Source: Cylindrodendrum hubeiense
Taxonomy: Eukaryota; Ascomycota; Sordariomycetes; Hypocreales; Nectriaceae
Length of the DNA: 64,000 nucleotides
Direction of reading: 5' to 3'
Assembly: GCA_014621425.1 (NCBI GenBank)
Contig: JAANBB010000071.1
Coordinates: 62,001-126,000 of the forward strand
Position numbers and translations under genes: made by a program. The notes below the pieces were generated by a model. It was given only the letters and a program-made list of their open reading frames with translations, had not been told where the DNA came from and ran no database searches. Below, one piece after another: positions 1 through 11,039 of this stretch. Each line of letters opens with the position of its first letter. The first letter of the stretch is position 1.

Positions 1-113
1 GTTCAGCTTCAAAACATGCGTATTTCGAGCCCGAATGGGAAAAGGGCCTGAATTAAAGAAGTTTTCTGCCTTACAAATGACAGAGCAGGCTGTGTTTGGA
101 AGCCTCCGTGTTC

Positions 114-120
114 TATATAA
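114..120 (+). promoter_or_regulatory. possible TATA box
   Basis: TATATAA lies 86 bases upstream of the ATG at 206, a plausible core-promoter distance for a fungal gene. This is inferred from motif and position only. Confidence 0.35.
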
Positions 121-205
121 TGCATCTCCTCTTCCACGATATTAGACGTTGTTCATACAAGACAATTCGATTGCAAAAGCGACAACCCATCAAGCTACCG
201 CCGCG

Positions 206-2007
206 ATGACACCGAATTTCTACAAATCGTTGCAGCTCGTCCCCAAAAGTCTTGGGATGCTCGTTCTTTTGGCATCTATAGGTCTGTTAATATGGGAAGC
301 GGTAAGATATTGGCCTTCTGATTAACACAATGAATCCAAACCCTAACCCAGCTGTCTAGGTACTGGTGACTCATCCGAGGCTTTCGAGGTATTACAGCCA
401 CTTCAGCGCTTTGTTCTTTACGGTTTCTTCGACATTCGGAGCGATTGAATTATTGATTCTTCTTCAATGGGGAGTCTCACGAAACAAGACTCGTTTCATC
501 CATGCGTTTCTCCTGACTTGTTCATATGCCTACTGGACGGTGCTCGCCTTCTCGGGCCTGGTTTGTGCAATTGCATATGGATTCACTCCCAAGTCCGATG
601 GTGTTGGTCTGCAAGTCATGATTTCTTTGATCGGCATAGCAGGTATATCTGCTGTTTTTCATCAGCACAGATTGGGAAAGCTAGAAAGGGTTCCCTCTCT
701 AGTTGTTATCGAAGAACCCCAACTTGCAGAGATGCCTTCTACTGCTCACAAACTTAATCAACATCATACACCGCTTCTATGGACACAAAATCCATCTAAT
801 CCTTCAGAATATCCGAAGCGAATTCGACTTGTTTCCTATTTCTACGCGTTTTTGAAATGCTTTCATCGCCTCCTCAAGTTTTTCCATTTCGGCATATCGG
901 TATTGTTCATGGTTGGCGCGATAAACCTTGCCCTCACTTACTGTTTCACAAATCCGTATGTGGTCTTTCACTAGCACCCTTCCTCCTGATACTATAACTT
1001 GCTAACATTGGATTGCAGGGGTACGGCCGTGAATATCACTCTTGCCGATGGAAAGTCCCTGAAGATCAATTACAATTGCACCTCAGTTCCCTCTCACAAC
1101 ACATCCTCCTTGCCGACTATCTGGTTTGAGGCCGACGAGGCGCATGGAGTAGTAGACTTCCTTGGTGTACAGACCATTCTGGCAGAAACACATGGTCGCA
1201 ATTCGTGCTCCTATGACCCGCCAAACTTTGGTTGGTCCTCGCGTCTGCCGGCAAAGGAATCAAATTTCTTCGGAGTTTTTGAACCTCTACTAAATTCTAT
1301 CAATCGGCAATCTGAGAGTAAGGTTCTTGTTGGCTGGGGGGCAGGCGTCGAGAACGCACTGATGCATGCTATTTCAGAGCCCCACACGACGAAGGGGCTC
1401 GTGTTACTCGATGCGAGTCCGGACGGCATTGAGTGGTTCGACAAACAGAGAGCAATGAACTGGACGGAGGAAGAAATGTTGCACTATCGGGATATCGATC
1501 TTGCCAGCCGAGTAGAGCTGATGAGGATGACTCTTGTACTTGGGGTGCCATGGTATGTATCAATTGCCTTCACCATTTATGGTATGGAAGAGGACTAACC
1601 ACCTTTGATACAGGGGCTTGATGCCGATTTTCAATCCCGCTAACAGCACTGGGTACTTTGACTCATCGCTGTATCCTCGTTTTCACGCCCAGTCAATGAA
1701 GGAGGACATGTGGGCGATGCAGTATTATGCACTCCTGCAGATGGCCGCGGGACCCATCAACGATTACTTAGCTAACACGACTGTGCCATTGGGAACATCA
1801 ACGTATGCTATCATGACCTACAGTTCCGGAACAGACGAGGCAAGTGATGCATTCTACAGGAAGCAGAAGACTCAGATGGCCAACAACATTGCGGGAGGAG
1901 ACCTGACTCATCCAATTGTTTGGTGCCAAACGAATGATTGCTCTATGAGTTTTCCAGTTGATAAACCGGCTTGGACTGCTGAGAAGCTGATCAGTCTTGG
2001 TATTTAA
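206..2007 (+). CDS. membrane-anchored alpha/beta-hydrolase-like protein (539 aa, 4 exons)
   Basis: Model: join(206..301, 360..955, 1019..1552, 1614..2007). All three introns have GTAAGA or GTATGT donors, AG acceptors and matching phases. The ATG at 206 is the first that opens this frame. Residues 1 to about 230 hold roughly five hydrophobic segments: about 14-34, two between about 45 and 110, one near 125-145, and one just before the second intron. The C-terminal half is a lumenal or extracellular-type domain with NxS/T sites and an alpha/beta-hydrolase-like stretch: VLVGWGAG at the nucleophile-elbow position, then LVLLDASPDG. The elbow usually reads G-x-S-x-G; here residues 336-340 are GWGAG, so the serine is missing and catalysis is doubtful. 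Similar multi-pass hydrolase-like proteins occur across filamentous fungi without an assigned role. The exon structure is well supported; the function is not. Confidence 0.8.
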
Positions 2008-2280
2008 CAACGTTAGTGCATAAAAACATTATTTGTAGACGGATAGATCTTAAATGATGCTTTAGTATTAACCTTGGATATATTTTCCTTTCTTGTTTCT
2101 CACACACTGTGCTGCCGTACCGCATCAGTGCACCCTCGATGTGTACCTTAATCCAAACAACTTTGTCCGCGTGATTAGTCCACATTTCGTATGACGACCA
2201 CTCGAGGAATGGTTACAGCCATGCAACAAGGGCCGGGTATGGTGCGATGACGGATGGGGACGCAGGCCTCGTCAAGTTCT

Positions 2281-2440
2281 CGCTAATGCACCGTGAGAGG
2301 GATATCTTAACTCAGGCAACTTTGTGCGAGCAAGGAGCTAAAGTCCTCATAATGCGACGATAAGTGGGGAATCAGGTTAGTCGAATCATCACTAATGCAC
2401 CATGTGATGGTTCCCTCTATTCAAGCAACTTTCTGCGAGC
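2281..2440. repeat. diverged direct repeat, two copies about 50 bp each
   Basis: Copies at 2281-2331 and 2391-2440 share the cores CTAATGCACC and CAACTTT.TGCGAGC in the same order and spacing, about 110 bases apart. They lie in the 880-bp gene-free gap between 2008 and 2888. No other feature is recognisable in that gap. Confidence 0.5.
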
Positions 2441-2888
2441 GATCAGGCAAAAGCCCAAATGATGACTCGTCATAGGGTGACTGCAACCGTATCAGCTGCT
2501 GAGGCTGAAATGGCGCCTTGGCTCGATGGACGCCTCCAGCGAAGCGACCGTCCCAACTGGACGCCTCGGTCACAATTGCTACCCCGCATTAAACCTAGCA
2601 AGTCTTGCTGGTTTATCTTTCCCGGTTGAATCGGCAGATTGGTAATTGGCGGTTATCCGGAAAGGACGCCATGATTCCAAACATTGCGCGCGCGCTTGAG
2701 ATTACAAATCCGTCCTAGCGCTGCGCTTTCACCTCGTCATTACGAAGCGCTGCAACTCCATGAAGTATCTTGAATCGGAGTATCTTCAGCCTCCTATAAA
2801 CGGCCGATTCCATCGTGATTTCTAGTGCCATCTCATTCTATTCACTCCAAAACTAAATCATCAACATCACCTGTTCAAAATCATCACA

Positions 2889-3690
2889 ATGTCCGCCGCC
2901 GCTCCCATCGTTCTCATTCTTGGCGCTGGGCCAAACATTGGCCAGCATGTAGCCCGAGCCTTCGTCGCAAAGGGTTACAAGGCCGCTCTTGTCTCGAGAA
3001 AACTGAAGGAAGCAGACAGCACTTCTGATCAACTTAACATCACTGGTGACTTGTCGGATCCGAACGAAGTCGTTCGTGCCTTTGAGAAGGTTAAGACAGT
3101 GTTGGGTGACCACCCGAGCGTTGTCGTTCACAACGGTAAGGACTAAGACACATATATTCCGTCTATGGGTACTGAAAGTGTTTGAATAGTTGCAGCGGTG
3201 ACCGCCAACCCTCCTAATGACCCACTCGCGCTTGCTCTTACCGACTTCACTCGCGATTTCAACATCAACACGACCAGTGCCTTTGTCGCCGCACAGCAGG
3301 CTGCCCTTGGCTTCCAGAAACTCCCCAGTTCTGCATCCAAGACATTCATCTACACAGGCAACATTTTGAACACCATCACCATGCCACCACTCCTCGATCT
3401 AGGCGTGGGCAAGTCGGCGACCGCGCACATCATTGAGTCTGCGGCAGCTGCATACAAGGATCGGGGATACAAGTGCGCGATGTCCCATGAAATTTCTTCA
3501 GATGATCAATACTAATCGTTGCAGGTTTTATTATGCGGATGAGCGCAAGCCTGATGGGTCGGCTATATTCGCTGTTAGTGGAGAAGCACACGCCAAGTTT
3601 TACGTGGAACTTTCTGAGGGACAGTCGCAAGGGCCTTGGCAACAGGCATTCGTTAAAGGGGTGGGCTACAAGCTATTCCCATCTGTTTGA
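2889..3690 (+). CDS. atypical short-chain dehydrogenase/reductase-like protein (229-231 aa, 3 exons)
   Basis: Model: join(2889..3135, 3196..3472, 3525..3690). The start follows an A-rich leader (CACAATGTC). The N-terminus has a Rossmann beta-alpha-beta with a modified glycine motif (LGAGPNIGQ), a VSRK turn, and VVVHN at the position where SDRs have NNAG. The C-terminal exon carries FYYADERKPDG and a final VKGVGY stretch, as in a group of small fungal SDR-like proteins. The usual Tyr-xxx-Lys catalytic pair is not apparent in its normal place; GVGKSA holds the only lysine near it. The second intron has an ACTAAT branch site. The first acceptor is ambiguous: TAG at 3189 instead of CAG at 3195 adds two residues in frame and gives a sequence closer to the family (N-V-A-A-V-T). 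The substrate is unknown. Confidence 0.78.
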
Positions 3691-4128
3691 TGTAGGTCAG
3701 ATTCAGCTGGATAAAGGCTTATCAGGATATCGTCATTGAAGGTCATGACGGCAGTCATGAAGGGACTTTTTGGGCTGTATTTTCTTTTTCCCATTCTAGC
3801 TATTTCAGCTATGAAGTCATTCATGTGTCATTGATCTATAAGCAGATTCTGGCTGTTTTCATAAGAATCATCAGCTTGCTCTATACCTACAGTCCTTACA
3901 GCCTTTTGCCAGTAGAGAAATCAAGCCCATCTTCTCACCAGATGCAACAACTATATTATTCTGCATGGAAGAAGGCACGTGGATAAGTTTATGCAAAGAT
4001 TTAGTCGTCAAGGAGTAGCAGAGGCTAGCAAAACCTGCCCGTGTGATTCAATTGAAGCTGAGATAATTCATCCGTCTACTCGTACCCGTTTGTATTTTTA
4101 TTTACGCCGAAGTGCATTGCACTACTCA

Positions 4129-4653
4129 TTACAGCTCCTCCTGGACGGCAGAAATAAGCTTAACGAGGATTCCCTCAGGAGTGTAGCCATTTTCAATGTA
4201 GTCGTCAGTGTTGTAGCCCGTCTCTGAAGCGTTGAAGATGACACCTGCAGAGCCTCCAGCAGCCAAGCATTGGATGAGAGCGGGGCCAACCTCGTCGTGC
4301 TGCTCGCCGCCGTCGATAGTGTTGGCGATATCCTCGAAGAGAACTGATGAGTCCTTGTCGGAACCAATGTGCTTGGCAAGCGCAAGGACTGATTTCTGGT
4401 TGAAGAGCTGCCATTCGGCACAGTTGGGAGCGTCTGCGGCCTTCATGGTGAAGTAGCGACCTCCCTCGATCTCACGGCCGTAGGCACGGAGAGAATCGGC
4501 AATGTAGGTGATGTCCTCGACGGTGAGGTCTTGGTGGGTGTCGTCAGGGCCGTTGTAGCAGTGAAGGGTGGGCTTCTCGCCGTAGCACTCGGCAGCGACG
4601 GTGCCTGCAGCCGTCAGGGCTACAAGCAGGTTGAGAAATCTTGTGGCATACAT
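4129..4653 (-). CDS. small secreted protein (174 aa, intronless)
   Basis: The ATG at 4653 is chosen because MYATRFLNLLVALTAAG followed by TVAAE is a textbook signal peptide with cleavage near residue 21. An upstream ATG in the same frame (4692) would put 13 polar residues ahead of it. The mature protein is about 150 aa, acidic, and has four cysteines (CYGEKPTLHC, PNCAEW, IQCLAAGG), so two disulfides are possible. An NxS/T site follows VIFNAS. I do not recognise a catalytic domain. Small, acidic, cysteine-containing secreted proteins of this kind are common in fungal secretomes and some are effectors, but nothing here proves that. The gene faces the SDR-like gene tail to tail and lies about 1.1 kb from the start of the AT-rich island. 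Confidence 0.75.
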   Translation of the reverse strand: MYATRFLNLLVALTAAGTVAAECYGEKPTLHCYNGPDDTHQDLTVEDITYIADSLRAYGREIEGGRYFTMKAADAPNCAEWQLFNQKSVLALAKHIGSDKDSSVLFEDIANTIDGGEQHDEVGPALIQCLAAGGSAGVIFNASETGYNTDDYIENGYTPEGILVKLISAVQEEL

Positions 4654-4765
4654 TGCGTGAGGGTATATAGAGTTGAGATGGACTGGGATCAAACTGGCAA
4701 GATCAATTGAGGTGTGGTATGCAGCAAAGGAGCGGGAGGTGGCAGGTTGCGGGTAGGAGAGCAGG

Positions 4766-4774
4766 TTATTTATG
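4766..4774 (-). promoter_or_regulatory. possible TATA box of the small secreted protein gene
   Basis: The minus strand reads CATAAATAA here, 113 bases upstream of the ATG at 4653. Motif and position are the only evidence. Confidence 0.35.
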
Positions 4775-5810
4775 CATTTGCCGGCCTCAGCTCAGCTCCG
4801 TACCAGCCTTCGCTCCAGACTTCCCTCCAGACTTCCCGTTTCCCGGGCCGCATTGTCTCTCTCTGAACTCATACTGACGGCGTGGCGGGAGCTGTGCGAT
4901 CGAGGCTCGCGTACTGCATCTGAGCACGATAATCCAGCAACCCGATACGCCTACAAGCCGATGATCCCCTGTCAATCCCCACAGCGGCAGAGAATGTCTT
5001 AGTTGCTGTCGCCAATGATCGGCCATCGGGCCGTCTTAATTGAGGGGTTCCGCTGCAAGGGCGATCCCGTGAGCATCCACATAGATGTCCGAGCCGATCT
5101 TGCATGGATGTGCGATGTGCCGAGCTGTTGAAAGACACTGTCTGACTACCCGAAACCGCCATGGACCCGGATCTTGGGAGGGGAGAAGGGCGGAGTTGAA
5201 TCCATTGCTTCAATTTCCAGCGCACATGGTGCCACTTATTTCCCTCTTGTCACTTTGGGCTATTCAAGTGCTAATTAAGCTCGTTGTACTAGATAGGACG
5301 GCACATGCAGGAGAAATGCCGTGTCCCGACGGCCCACGGCTAGTTTCTATCTGAGACAGAGCGGCGGCTGGGAGCATACTTGCGCTGCTTTGGTTGCTGT
5401 ATGTCTCAGCAAAGGCTCCAGAATGTGGATAGATTTGGGCCAATGAATCATCAAAAAGTGGCCGCAAGCTTTGTTCCGTCGATTAGACCGGTCATGTCTC
5501 CAGGTTACGGCCGCACATTGGCCACGCGGTGCCAAAGTGCAACAATCTAATTTCCAAGTACTGCCCTTAGTCTTCCGGGCCACTTGAATGGCTGCTGCGG
5601 CAATTGCAAGTGGCCGGATCGCGCTGTTCAGTGCTCCAACAGAGACTCAGTGGGACCAAGAGGCGTGCACAACGGCGGCTCTGGCAGCGGCCTAGTTTTC
5701 TCGAGGACAGCCCAATCGTTGTGGTCGAGGGTGCACCGGGTCATCTGCAGAAGAGCCAATTAACCTAGATGAGGATGGAACTCATGATGGCTCCGTCATC
5801 GTGGACTAAG
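4775..5810. other. intergenic, no gene seen
   Basis: Base composition is ordinary. Several open frames of 60-120 codons overlap on both strands but none shows protein-like composition, a domain, or consistent splice structure. I see no RNA gene. Confidence 0.6.
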
Positions 5811-6516
5811 CAGTAACATATATAATATTTGTTTCTTTAATTATTTACGATATTTATGTACACATTCACCCACACATATATCTATACCTACATCTATCTG
5901 TGAAGTCTTCACTAATAAGTGGTCTTGTGTAGAGGCATCAGTCAGATATGATCTGGCTAGTCTAGGATAATAGCTAGCACTTTCTCGCCATATTCTAGAT
6001 TAATAGCTATATTTATTAAATAACACACCAAGCAAAGTGAAGATTGGCATACTTCTTTATACTAATCTTCATAGCTTTAGTTAACAATGAAATATACAAC
6101 CATACACATAATGTGTATATGGAGGGTGATTTTGGACTTTGGTTTGTTGTACTTTAGCACCGCGTGCCATATACGACCGTACCGGGTAGGCCGAGAGACT
6201 ACCCAAGCCACTCTTGCTAGCATACTTATATTAGCCAGTAATGAATTTAACCACTGATAAGGAGAAGAGCGCTTTATATATATCCAAAAACTAAGCCATT
6301 AAGCGGATACTGCAGTCAACATCAGGGCCCTGACTGAGAATCATCAAATATGCCACATCATCTTTCGCGCGCCTCTCATTAATAACTACGACATCAAACC
6401 ACTACTACCACCACCAAATCCGCCTAATATAAAATACCCTAGGCATATTAAACACTATACCAATCCCCAATACTAATATATCCTAGTTATTTCTTTAATA
6501 CTAAAGTTGCAAGCTT
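5811..6516. other. AT-rich gene-free flank of the retrotransposon island
   Basis: Composition turns AT-rich abruptly near 5810, about 700 bases before the outer LTR. Stops occur in all frames. It could be an older degraded repeat, or unique sequence mutated by RIP spreading from the element. I found no second copy of it in the window. It is the ancestral downstream flank of the gene ending at 22250. Confidence 0.5.
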
Positions 6517-6521
6517 ATTGG
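6517..6521. repeat. target-site duplication, left copy (ATTGG)
   Basis: ATTGG immediately precedes the outer 5' LTR and is repeated exactly at 22244-22248 after the 3' LTR, as expected for integrase-mediated insertion. Confidence 0.9.
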
Positions 6522-6704
6522 TGATGCGGGAAGCCCGATCCCGAGCTTCAAGCTCAAGATCGGGCCTGAGGTATCAGGCCTTGTGCGGTCACGTGGGCCG
6601 GGACCCTTACAGTCCCGAGCCCACGACCACAGAGATAGAAAAATAACCTTCTTTCTTATATTCTAAATACCCTCATATTATGATCCTCGCATTTTAATAT
6701 ATTA
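6522..6704 (+). repeat. 5' LTR of the outer retrotransposon (183 bp)
   Basis: Aligns base for base with 22061-22243 with no indels. I count about 17 mismatches, all transitions. This copy begins TGATGCGGG, while its end has decayed from CA to TA. Confidence 0.93.
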
Positions 6705-9700
6705 AATGGTAGTAATTGTAGTTATTGTATAATTAACTAGCCTGTAATTCACTTTAATAGTATTATGGCCAAAGCTAATTAACTAGGTCCTCTAATTTCA
6801 GGTTAACTAATTATAATTATATAATCTTTAATAATATAACTAGTTTTCCCTCAGATCCTAATCTTTATAATAATACTAGAACTATAACCTATTTTATATC
6901 TCCCTTATACTATTATTTTTAGATAATAATTATATTAAAGTATAATATCTCTTAAAGAAGTACACTTAAAAATACCTTTCTTTTCTATTTTATAGATTAT
7001 TATTATATTAAATATTAATTTTATTTCCTAAACTAACCTATTATAGGTATTAGTATTAGTTAAGTCCTTATAAGAAAAAAGTAAAAAAAGGAAATTAAGT
7101 GAATTTAAATTTATAGTCTTATTATAATCCCTATATATAGATTATATTATTAACTTTTATATCTTATTTTATTATTAATTAACTATAAGAATCTTAATAT
7201 TATCTTATTTAACTTAAGATCTTATAATTATAATTAATATTAATATTAATTACCTTCCTTTATCTTAACTAATAAAAATAAAGTTAATTTTAATTCTTTT
7301 TATTACTTAACTTAACTAAACCCGGGATTTCTAGATATTATAGATTATAATTAGATTCCCTAGAATTATATTAAGGATTATATATTATAAGTATATAGAA
7401 ATAGAATAGTAGATAGTTAATTCTATCTTAGAAATAAAGGAAATTTAATTCCCCTAGCTAACTAAAATTAGAATAATATTATAATTCCTTAAATAAGTAT
7501 TCTTTAGTTAATTTATTATAATAGTTATAATTTATCTAAGATCCTATATTATTATATTAAATTAATAATAGATTTATAATATTTCTAGAGATAATAGTAT
7601 TTTTATAACTTAAATATATAAGGCTATTATAATTCTTAGAATTATAATAGTTTACTCTTATACTTTAAGTGATAATAAATTACCTAACTCTATATATATA
7701 ATAATATAATATAAGTATTTCTTAGTAAACCCTTAAGATATTAAGAATCTTAATAGGTAAATTATAATCAGATAATTTAAGGATTTATATAATATTAAGG
7801 TTCTTAGATAAGGTCTTTATTATTTCTATTTTCTAAGTAAAATTCTTATTTAAGAGATCCTTAAAATATTAATCTTTTAGGATAATAATATTATTTATAA
7901 TCTTTAATATTTTATTTTAAAGTTTATTATCTAAGATAGTTATATATAAGATCTCCTTAAATTATCTTATACTAGGATTATTAACTTGGACTATCTTAAC
8001 TAATAATAAAAGATTATTATAAAGTAATTTGATTTTGATCTACCTAATAAATCTATTAGTATTAAGCTTATTATTATAAGAGGTTTCCTAAAATATAAAG
8101 ATAATATCCCTGAGCTATTTAATCCTTAGAGTCCAGTCTAAAACTATAAGATTATTCTAAATTCTAATCTATTACCCTTATAAGAAAATTAATATAGCTC
8201 TATACCTTATTATAACCTACCCCCTAATAACTCTTTAAATAATAGTGAGATAGTTATTAATACTCTCTATTAAGTTTAATAAGATTAGTTTTATATTTTA
8301 TCTATAATTAGAAATAATTCTTAGAAGAGAGTTAAAAAGGAGATTATTAATACTTTTAATTTAAATTATAAAGATTCTAAGAAAATAAGACTAATTATTA
8401 ATTAAAGTAAATAGATTTATATTAATATATATCTCTTCTATAAGTATCTTTGAGTTTTTAAGTATTATAATAAGGATTCCCTTTAAGATTATTATATCTT
8501 TATATTTAGAGATAGAATTTAGGGATAGTTTATAGGTAAATTTAGTACAGACTAGTATAATAGATTTCTTAATATTCCTATCTATAAGTTCTATAAGAAG
8601 TTAATAATTTACTTTAAGTACCTAGATATTAAAATTATAGTTAATTTCTATACTAGAAAATATACTTTTAATCTTATTAATAATAATATTAGTCTTATAT
8701 AATAGGTCTAGTATAAGATAATATATATTAAATAATTTAATATTATAGAGGAGAGACTTATTATCCAGATAATTTACCTGTAGATTAATTATAAGATCTC
8801 TTATTTCCTTAAGATATTAAGATTAAAAGATAGATTATCTAATTTTATCTAGGAATATAAAGACCTTTAACTGGTAATTATAGAGATAGCCTAATAATAA
8901 TAAGGATACTAAAATAATTACTTTTCTACCTAGTAAGATTATAACTGTCCTAGTAGATAGAATTACAATTATAATTAATATAAGAACTAATCTCAGAATT
9001 AACTCTAAGATTACTATAATAACTATAATTATAATAACTAATAGGATAATTATAATTATCCTTTCTAAGATAATTATAGAACTTAAAATAATAATAATAA
9101 TAATTACTATTAAAATAAATCCCAAGATAACTATTATAACCACAATCACCATAACAACCCGAAAAAGATCACCTTTAAAAAGAAATACTAAGTGGCTAAA
9201 TCTAAACCTAAGCCTAAGACTAACTAGAGCCCTATTACCTCTAACACTAACAATAAGGATAAGACCTCTCTATTAGATTCTTTAACCTTCTTAGCAAAAT
9301 CCTAACAGGCTTACATTATAGCCATAACCAGATCGATCTCTAACCTTCCTACCAACCCTAGCTTTACCTATAAGACCTACTAACACTCTTTCCTCTCAGA
9401 AATAATCTTAGAGAAATATAACCTTACTAGCTACTATATCTTACCCTAATAGGCAATCAGAGACAAGCCCTACTATCTAACAAGACCCTCACAATATAAG
9501 CATTATAAAGAAACCTTCCCAAACTATAATCACCTCTTCTATCACCTTAAAATCTATAGTGATAACCTAACTATAATAAAGATAGCCCTAATCCTAATCA
9601 CACTAACTTACATAACCCAGACCATTCCGGAAATCCTCCTAGAATCTCAGTCCTATAACTAAAATAATAATTACACTTATCTGCATTTAAAGACTAAAAC

Positions 9701-11039
9701 TCAGATAACTAACTCTCACTCTATAGAAATCTATAATAACTTAAACTATAACTATCCTATAATTAACTAAAATTAGTTTTAAACTCTCAAGTATATTATT
9801 AAGAAAAGAGACCTTATTATTATTAAGAATATTAATAACTAGAAATATATTAATAAGTAAATTACCTTTACTTTCTATATTAAAAGTCTCTATACTAATA
9901 GCATAAAGGCCAGTATTATTAAGTTTATTATATCTACCTAGATTTAGGATAAGTTAGAGATAATAACTCTATTTAGTAATAGCTTCCTTAATCCCTATAA
10001 ATATAATATCCTTATTATAGAGAGGTAAATTTAATATAATATTCTTAATAATTTCTATATCCCCTTTAATATCTCTTATTCTCGAAAATATATTAATTAT
10101 TATATTAGTACCCTTAGAATTATTATTATACTTATAGAATAAATCCTAATTATTATTATAACCTAAAAGGAATTCCCTAAAAATTATAATTTTATTTTCT
10201 ATATCTTAGTACCCTTAGTAATATATATTATAATTAATTATAAAGTCCCTCCTATTATAATCTTTATAAATAATATAAAAAAAGATATTAAACTTTACTA
10301 GAAGTAAAAGATTAGAAATATCTTTAAGTATAAAGATAAGAATTATTTTATATTAACCTAGATTATAGCCCTAATTATTCTAATTATAATTATAATTCTA
10401 ATCCTAATTATAATTATAGATCCCTTAATAATCTTCTTAATAACTTTTATAATAAATATTATTCTCTTTCTGCTCTTAATAATATAGGAGTTTAATCTTA
10501 TAAGAGAAGTTAAGATTATTATCTCTAGATCCTATAAAATTAATTGGGTTTTCTAGGAAGTCTAGTTAATAATCTCACTAAGTAATATTATCTTTAAAGA
10601 CTAATAGAAAGCTAATTTACTGTGAAAGTAATATTATAAGGCTATTTCTATAATCATAGTTTTTCTTATTTATAATAATAATCCCTCAAGAAAGCCCTTA
10701 TTATCTAAGATTCTAGCCAAACTCCTAACTAAACTTCCTCCCAAGACCTCATAAATTCCCTATTAAACCTATATATAGAGAACACTAAACCTATCCAAGA
10801 CTATTATTAATAAAGATATTTATATATATACTAAAGATCCTATCTTCTCTAAAATAATTACCTGACTTATTATTTATTATATAAAACTATAGATTAATAT
10901 AGGTCTTATTAAAATCCCTCCTAATAAAGAACTTTAAATCCCTCTTATTAATAACTAATATAAATATTATATATTATAAAGATCTTATTCTAATAATCTC
11001 TAAGATTATAAGTTTATTAATAGATAATTTAATCTCCTT

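Noticed and set aside
8835..9152. 105-codon minus-strand frame in the AT-rich island
   Set aside because: It is almost all Ile, Leu and Val, which is what AT-rich DNA gives; it lies antisense inside the retrotransposon.
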